This document shows, piece by piece, positions 23,227 to 27,085 of a stretch of DNA of 27,085 nucleotides. Both the position numbers and the translations under genes were made by a program. The DNA is from Glaciecola sp965658765 (GTDB lineage Bacteria; Pseudomonadota; Gammaproteobacteria; Enterobacterales; Alteromonadaceae): contig CBFHTO010000050.1 in the NCBI GenBank assembly GCA_965658765.1, positions 1-27,085 on the forward strand, read 5' to 3'. The first letter of the stretch is position 1. The number at the start of each line of letters is the position of its first letter. The notes beneath the pieces are model-generated. The model saw nothing but the letters and a program-made list of their open reading frames with translations, made no database searches and was not told the DNA's origin.

Positions 23227-24069
23227 CTATCTCTGAAGACTCTTAACATCTTGTCTGAACTCATCAATCTCTTCGACGAGATTTTCGCGCTGTTTGTCGC
23301 TACTAAGCTGATATAAGCCTATCAAATATTGAGCACTTGCTTGGTTATTTAAATCACTCGCAGCGATAAATTCAGGACTTCTATATTGCTCAGGATTTAT
23401 AATTAGCTCATACATTAATGTTGCAAAATCTTCGCCTCGACTCTCCATTTTAAAGGCATCTTGCAAGGCCTGCTGATAACTTCTTTTGTACATTAGCCAA
23501 TGTTCTCTTGTCGACTCAAAACGGTCATTAAAACTCATTATAAACTCTTTTTGTTCATCGCTGAGCTTTCCGAGCCAACGCCTCATTCCTTTTTGGTTTC
23601 TCTTGACCCAGTCCTTTTCCCTTTTTGATAAGGATTTTTCTTTGTTCTCTTGGAGGTCTTCCTCGTCTTCAACATTTTCCTCTTCAAGCGCCTCAAATAA
23701 ATCTGAGACTTGTTGATCATCGAGTGTCTTTGCAAGTTCCACAATATCCAAAGCGACAAACTCCCTTGCTCTAATCCAATGTCCCTTAGCCTTTTCTCTG
23801 TGATAAGCAACTCGCTCAACTGACATATTGCCTGCGCTTACATCATCTATCAATTCAGTAAGTTGTGCTTCATATTTAGGTAACTCTTGGGTACGATGCC
23901 ACTGCAACCAAGACTCAAGGTATCCATCAAACTGATCTTCTTGTGCATCATTAAGCTCAAGGTAGTCGTCTAAATACCAATAGACAAGCCAACTTGCATT
24001 GTTATAAGCAAAAGTGGTCGAGCAACCACTTAATAGTAAAACGGTTAATATAATAATTATTTTTTTCAT
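23227..24069 (-). CDS. DUF6279-family lipoprotein
   Basis: The 280-residue protein starts with a lipoprotein signal peptide with lipobox LSGC (Cys16), so it is lipid-anchored in the cell envelope. The mature part opens FAYNNASWLVYWYLDDYLELNDAQEDQFDGYL, the pattern of the DUF6279 family, whose function is unknown. The rest is highly charged and helical (EEENVEDEEDLQENKEK and following). No operon partner is seen: it is divergent from pfkA (67 bases) and convergent with the receiver-TPR gene. Confidence 0.85.
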   Translation of the reverse strand: MKKIIIILTVLLLSGCSTTFAYNNASWLVYWYLDDYLELNDAQEDQFDGYLESWLQWHRTQELPKYEAQLTELIDDVSAGNMSVERVAYHREKAKGHWIRAREFVALDIVELAKTLDDQQVSDLFEALEEENVEDEEDLQENKEKSLSKREKDWVKRNQKGMRRWLGKLSDEQKEFIMSFNDRFESTREHWLMYKRSYQQALQDAFKMESRGEDFATLMYELIINPEQYRSPEFIAASDLNNQASAQYLIGLYQLSSDKQRENLVEEIDEFRQDVKSLQR

Positions 24070-24136
24070 CTATTTATTTTTCCAAAAAATAATTTTGATA
24101 TGCTACATACGACAATCATATTAATAAAGGTTTCAA

Positions 24137-25129
24137 ATGGTAAAGAAAATTGCAGTAATTACCTCAGGTGGCGACGCTCCTGGAATGAACGCGTGTATTC
24201 GAGCCATATGTCTTTCAGCAGAAAGTTTGAATATAGAAGTCGTTGGTTACCGCTCTGGATACATAGGCTTAATAAAACAAGAATTCACAGAACTGACCTC
24301 CGACTCAGTACATAACCTGATACAAAGAGGTGGTACTGTTTTGCACAGTGCGCGCTGCGAAAAATTCAAGCACGACGAGTATATCATTAGAGCATCAAAA
24401 AACTTGGACAAAAACGATATCGATGGATTGGTCGTCATTGGCGGTAATGGCTCGTTCAAAGGAGCAGAAAGACTTCAAAAAATTTGGAATAAACCGGTCG
24501 TTGGTATACCAGGTACGATCGATAACGACATTTCTGGAACCGATTATACGATTGGCTATCACACTGCCATTCAAACAGCAGTTGAATCAATCGATAAAGT
24601 TCGTGATACGGCCGAAGCTTTTGAGCGCATTTTCTTGGTTGATGTAATGGGTAGAGAAGCCGGTTTTATTGCTCTTAATTCTGCTATTTCCGCAGGAGCT
24701 GACCACGTTTTACTACCAGAAACCTTTACAAGCGCAGCTGAAGAACTTGTAAAAATTTTAGACAAAATCGATCAACGATGCAAACATAGGGCAAATTCAA
24801 GCCACATTATTGTCATTACAGAAAATCTTTGGCCAGGAGGACTCAATGTTTTGGGTGATTCATTGCAGGCTGAAACTGGTGTGGAAGTGCGTATTCTCAC
24901 ATTAGGACATGTGCAGAGGGGTGGATCTCCTGCATGGCAAGATAGACTTCTTGCAACCAAACTTGGCCATTATGCAGTGCAGGCTATAAACAATGGTGAA
25001 CGAAATATAATGGCAGGTGTTAGAGCATCGATTCCAGTATCAGTGCCTTTTTCAGATATTTATGAAATAGAAAAAACGCTCAATCCTTATTCAATGCAAA
25101 TGCTAGATAAGATAACCTTGCTCGGTTAA
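24137..25129 (+). CDS. pfkA: 6-phosphofructokinase (GGNGS variant)
   Basis: The enzyme phosphorylates fructose 6-phosphate in glycolysis. The 330-residue product aligns without gaps to E. coli PfkA over the first 110 residues: SGGDAPGMN (10-18), PGTIDNDI with catalytic D129, the VMGREAG loop (170-176) and GHVQRGGSP. The one odd site is GGNGS at 102-106, where ATP-dependent enzymes usually have GGDGS; N104 replaces the Asp that helps bind Mg-ATP. The following Gly, which separates ATP- from PPi-using enzymes, is kept, so an ATP enzyme is still most likely. AAAGG lies six bases before the ATG. The gene ends in a strong bidirectional terminator. Confidence 0.95.
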   Translation: MVKKIAVITSGGDAPGMNACIRAICLSAESLNIEVVGYRSGYIGLIKQEFTELTSDSVHNLIQRGGTVLHSARCEKFKHDEYIIRASKNLDKNDIDGLVVIGGNGSFKGAERLQKIWNKPVVGIPGTIDNDISGTDYTIGYHTAIQTAVESIDKVRDTAEAFERIFLVDVMGREAGFIALNSAISAGADHVLLPETFTSAAEELVKILDKIDQRCKHRANSSHIIVITENLWPGGLNVLGDSLQAETGVEVRILTLGHVQRGGSPAWQDRLLATKLGHYAVQAINNGERNIMAGVRASIPVSVPFSDIYEIEKTLNPYSMQMLDKITLLG

Positions 25130-25133
25130 ACAT

Positions 25134-25161
25134 AAAAAAGCCTCGCAAGAGGCTTTTTTTT
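25134..25161. terminator. Bidirectional terminator of pfkA and the PEP-CTERM gene
   Basis: GCCTC-GCAA-GAGGC flanked by six A and eight T bases, between convergent genes. An almost identical copy is at 26103-26127. Confidence 0.92.
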
Positions 25162-25174
25162 AATCTTGAGTGGA

Positions 25175-25786
25175 TTACTTACGAGCAAAACGCCCTAAAA
25201 GCAACAAGACGGCGCCAAGTAAGGCAATGCTAGCGGGTGCTGGAACCTGATTAGCAGCGGTTTGAACGCTTCTAAAACTCGCTCCCACCAATGGATCTTT
25301 GCGATCATCATCAGTTATAAAAACCATTCTTGAGAAAGTTTGACCTGCTAAGTCACTCAAGCTTAATTCAACTAATTGCCAGACGTTGAGAGCGTCGTAT
25401 TGTGGGTTGCTTGCTGTAAATGGACCGTTTTGCGACCCTGCGAACTGGAAAAAATTACCAGCTTCACCGCTACCGCTCCAAGTATTGTCGGTATCAAAAC
25501 CTACACCGATAATTTCCCCAGCGTCTTCAATAAAAAGCTCAAATTTTAAAACTGTGTCTGACGATATCACGAAGTTACCTGTAACAGACTTCCAGCTGTC
25601 TCCACTTAAAGTCAAGGTATCACCAAGAAGTGTAAATGGCTTGTTATCACTGTCCTGTCCGCTTGGGTCATATCTATCGACACCATTTGAAAAGTCTAGA
25701 GTAATCACATTCGCGTTGACGCCTAGTGAAACTAAAGCTAATGCTGGGACTAAAATTTTTCGTATGTGTTTTATGAAACTACGCAT
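25175..25786 (-). CDS. PEP-CTERM-type exported surface protein
   Basis: The 203-residue protein has a signal peptide (cleavage near GVNA-NV, residue 25), a beta-rich body and a C-terminal sorting tail: VPAPAS, a hydrophobic helix and a basic end (RFARK). This is the PEP-CTERM design recognised by exosortase, here with PAP in place of PEP. Such proteins are cut and placed at the cell surface in bacteria that make exopolysaccharide. The body (GVGFDTDNTWSGSGEAGNFFQ) resembles carbohydrate-binding-like jelly-roll domains only loosely; function unknown. AGGA lies eight bases before the ATG, and a sigma-54-type promoter lies upstream. No exosortase gene is in the window. Confidence 0.85.
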   Translation of the reverse strand: MRSFIKHIRKILVPALALVSLGVNANVITLDFSNGVDRYDPSGQDSDNKPFTLLGDTLTLSGDSWKSVTGNFVISSDTVLKFELFIEDAGEIIGVGFDTDNTWSGSGEAGNFFQFAGSQNGPFTASNPQYDALNVWQLVELSLSDLAGQTFSRMVFITDDDRKDPLVGASFRSVQTAANQVPAPASIALLGAVLLLLGRFARK

Positions 25787-25844
25787 TTTTTCTATCCTGT
25801 ATGTCTAATTGTCTTAAATATCTAATGCATTCGTTATGTATGCA

Positions 25845-25860
25845 TGCAATAAAAGAACCA
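25845..25860 (-). promoter_or_regulatory. Sigma-54 (-24/-12) promoter of the PEP-CTERM gene
   Basis: On the minus strand TGGTTCTTTTATTGCA has the invariant GG and GC ten bases apart and fits 9 of 11 consensus positions of TGGCACN5TTGCW. The start of transcription would be near 25834, about 48 bases before the ATG. RpoN control is known for PEP-CTERM genes through the PrsK/PrsR system. Confidence 0.6.
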
Positions 25861-25890
25861 ATATTTTAATAATATGATTTTATTAATTAA

Positions 25891-25925
25891 TTTACTTTTT
25901 AATCTAAGTAAACACGTCAAAGTGT
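25891..25925. promoter_or_regulatory. Two dyads upstream of the sigma-54 promoter, possible enhancer sites
   Basis: TTTACTT and AAGTAAA (25891-25912) form a perfect 7-bp inverted repeat with an 8-base spacer. ACAC/GTGT (25912-25925) follows at once. Centred about 68 and 85 bases before the predicted transcription start, they are placed where an enhancer-binding activator could sit. Confidence 0.4.
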
Positions 25926-26102
25926 AAAAATATTGGACAGCGAAAAAGGTACTATTTTTTTGAGTCAGAAATTAACGGGGCAACCTACATTGCGGAAAAA
26001 ATTTAAGAGTTTCGTAAGGTTCAGACAGGGTTGATGCATCAAGCCCGAAAAAGAAAAATATCTCACAAATACTAGATAAGTTAAGCTCGCTAAGTTTACG
26101 AT
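25926..26102. other. Remainder of the intergenic region before the second terminator
   Basis: No gene. A perfect 12-bp palindrome, TTGATGCATCAA (26031-26042), is flanked by GGG and GCCC (26028-26046) and can form a hairpin, but no T-run follows on either strand. Confidence 0.4.
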
Positions 26103-26129
26103 AAAAGAAGCCTCGCAAGAGGCTTTTTT
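26103..26129. terminator. Terminator of the DUF962 gene (near-copy of the pfkA terminator)
   Basis: AAGCCTC-GCAA-GAGGCTT with T6 on the plus strand and TTCTTTT on the minus strand. It lies about 90 bases after the stop of the minus-strand DUF962 gene. Confidence 0.8.
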
Positions 26130-26219
26130 AACTCATTTTGTAACTCACGATCTAATGAGACAGGGCAAATAAATCAATAAAACGATGTGTTTAACAACTT
26201 CTGCAAATACTCTCACCCG

Positions 26220-26699
26220 TTAATAATGTATCCCCATCCTTTTTAACCAATGTACCCACCACCATGCAGGTCCAACGAGCAAGTATCTCAGGTCTTCAAA
26301 AAACGATGGCTTTTTTCCCTCAATTTTATGGCCAACAAATTGCAATATCCACATAAGGACAAAAAGAGCTAAGGCAAACTGCCAAACATTAATGCCTAAA
26401 TGAATGAGCAACTTAATACCGCCGAAAGTTAATATGGTTAAAAAAGTCATTGCTGCGCCAATAGGGCCAGATAACTTAAAATAATAATAAAGTGTTGGAA
26501 CAGCGAGTATGTGCGCCCACGTAATTGAAAACTGAGCAATAAATTCGGGGACAGGAATCGACCAGATCAGCGCAATCGTAACAAAATAGATACTAGGCAC
26601 TGCAATAGCATGAATTAATACATTGGTTTTATTTTGGTGGCTCTCACCATAGTGATTAATTAGCCTTTCTATTTCTCTCTCGCGCTCTCTTTGCGGCAT
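26220..26699 (-). CDS. Mpo1-like (DUF962) membrane protein, putative 2-hydroxy fatty acid dioxygenase
   Basis: The 159-residue protein has several hydrophobic helices (about 34-50, 60-75, 78-100, 104-122) and the family's two conserved blocks: INHYGESHQNKTNVLIHAIAVP (H16, H21, H30) and FVGHKIEGKKPSFFEDLRYLLVGPAWW (H124). The yeast member Mpo1 is an iron-dependent dioxygenase that shortens 2-hydroxy fatty acids; bacterial members are annotated by similarity only. The frame opens at a TTG (26720), but the ATG at 26699 is preferred because AAGGA (26707-26711) precedes it by seven bases. It is divergent from the M61 peptidase gene. Confidence 0.85.
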   Translation of the reverse strand: MPQREREREIERLINHYGESHQNKTNVLIHAIAVPSIYFVTIALIWSIPVPEFIAQFSITWAHILAVPTLYYYFKLSGPIGAAMTFLTILTFGGIKLLIHLGINVWQFALALFVLMWILQFVGHKIEGKKPSFFEDLRYLLVGPAWWWVHWLKRMGIHY

Positions 26700-26706
26700 T
26701 ATCGCA

Positions 26707-26711
26707 TCCTT
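26707..26711 (-). promoter_or_regulatory. Ribosome-binding site fixing the start at 26699
   Basis: AAGGA on the minus strand, seven bases before the ATG at 26699; the longer TTG frame has no such site. Confidence 0.65.
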
Positions 26712-26857
26712 AGGAATCAAAGTGTTGTTTGTTTTAACAATGCACTAAATCTCTTATTCAGACAACCGCATTTAACGCTTTGTTAACTAAAAGTTTACAG
26801 CAATCTATCTTTAATATGAAGAGAATTACAAGCGCTCATGTAACTCTACACGGCTTA

Positions 26858-26866
26858 TGCTATATT
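26858..26866 (+). promoter_or_regulatory. Extended -10 promoter of the M61 peptidase gene
   Basis: TGCTATATT is an extended -10 (TGn + TATATT, five of six). A poor -35 (ATGTAA) lies 17 bases before it. Transcription would start near 26873, about 33 bases before the ATG. Confidence 0.45.
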
Positions 26867-26905
26867 TAGGTGCTATTCAAACATATGTTTTAAATAAGTT
26901 TTTAC

Positions 26906-27085
26906 ATGAATACTGCCAGCCAAAACACAACAGAAGATAGTACTAAGTTATATAAATCCCCACAAAAAAATCCCTGCGTAATAAGATATGACGTTCAAAT
27001 AATGAGACCGTCACAACACCTTTTTACTATTAATCTTCTGCTTACATCGGCGCCCAAACAGGAATTCATCCTCTCGCTTCCAGCG
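26906..27085 (+). CDS. Peptidase M61 family protein, N-terminus only (cut by window edge)
   Basis: From the ATG at 26906 the frame stays open for 60 codons to the last base. The translation includes VIRYDVQIMRPSQHLFTINLLLTS and ends EFILSLPA. This matches the N-terminal beta domain of M61 glycyl-aminopeptidase-like proteins (a Y-x-V strand, then P-x-x-H-x-F, then LSLP before the W-x-PG motif). The catalytic HEXXH region would lie beyond the window. No strong ribosome-binding site was seen. The call rests on a short segment. Confidence 0.7.
   Translation, partial: MNTASQNTTEDSTKLYKSPQKNPCVIRYDVQIMRPSQHLFTINLLLTSAPKQEFILSLPA

Noticed and set aside
24093..24124. TTGATA-18-TATTAA as the pfkA promoter
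   Set aside because: It would start transcription about six bases before the ATG, inside or after the ribosome-binding site.
1..27085. CRISPR array, transposon, prophage or toxin-antitoxin system
   Set aside because: No regularly spaced repeats, terminal inverted repeats, transposase/integrase motifs or small overlapping gene pairs of that type were seen.

Overview
The window looks like chromosomal DNA of a marine, Alteromonadales-type gammaproteobacterium. It is AT-rich (roughly 40% GC by eye). It carries the gammaproteobacterial rimP-nusA-infB-rbfA-truB-rpsO cluster with E. coli-like protein sequences, a PEP-CTERM surface protein with a sigma-54-type promoter, several PAS/GGDEF/EAL proteins and a DUF6279 lipoprotein. 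The genus is an inference. No transposase, integrase, phage gene, CRISPR array, rRNA or tRNA was seen. A run of 10 Ns at 5518-5527 marks an assembly gap.

Layout. 1-3251 (minus): a PAS protein cut by the window edge and a PAS-PAS-PAS-GGDEF-EAL protein, both for c-di-GMP signalling. 3578-5780: a polytopic membrane protein divergent from an exported Xaa-Pro-dipeptidase-like amidohydrolase, whose frame is broken only by the N gap. 6171-7909: a DUF1232 (YkvA-like) protein convergent with a PPK2 polyphosphate kinase, separated by a bidirectional terminator. 8163-10586: a membrane-bound HAMP-PAS-GADEF-EAL protein, probably a phosphodiesterase. 10845-11579: a membrane-anchored coiled-coil protein. 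11704-18098 (minus): the transcription/translation operon, read rimP, nusA, infB, rbfA, truB, rpsO. 19129-21144 (minus): a two-EF-hand protein, trhO and an unrecognised protein. 21455-23101: a receiver-TPR protein. 23227-24069 (minus): a DUF6279 lipoprotein. 24137-25129: pfkA. 25175-25786 (minus): the PEP-CTERM protein. 26220-26699 (minus): an Mpo1/DUF962 protein. 26906 to the end: the start of a peptidase M61 gene.

The most interesting signals are in non-coding RNA leaders. The rpsO leader has its own promoter and a 7-bp hairpin whose loop is perfectly complementary over 7 nt to codons 2-4 of rpsO, a geometry expected for an S15 autoregulatory pseudoknot. The rimP operon has a strong sigma-70 promoter about 330 nt upstream, followed by three tandem 16-bp repeats, a structured region closed by a 9-bp long-range stem that is mutually exclusive with an intrinsic terminator, and a second terminator just before the ribosome-binding site. 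This has the form of a transcription attenuator over the operon encoding NusA. A third terminator sits between infB and rbfA. Other notable points are a sigma-54 element upstream of the PEP-CTERM gene, an Asp-to-Asn change in the PfkA metal-site motif, an orphan terminator suggesting a small RNA near 18.8 kb, and starts (TTG for rimP, GTG for the coiled-coil gene) fixed by Shine-Dalgarno placement.
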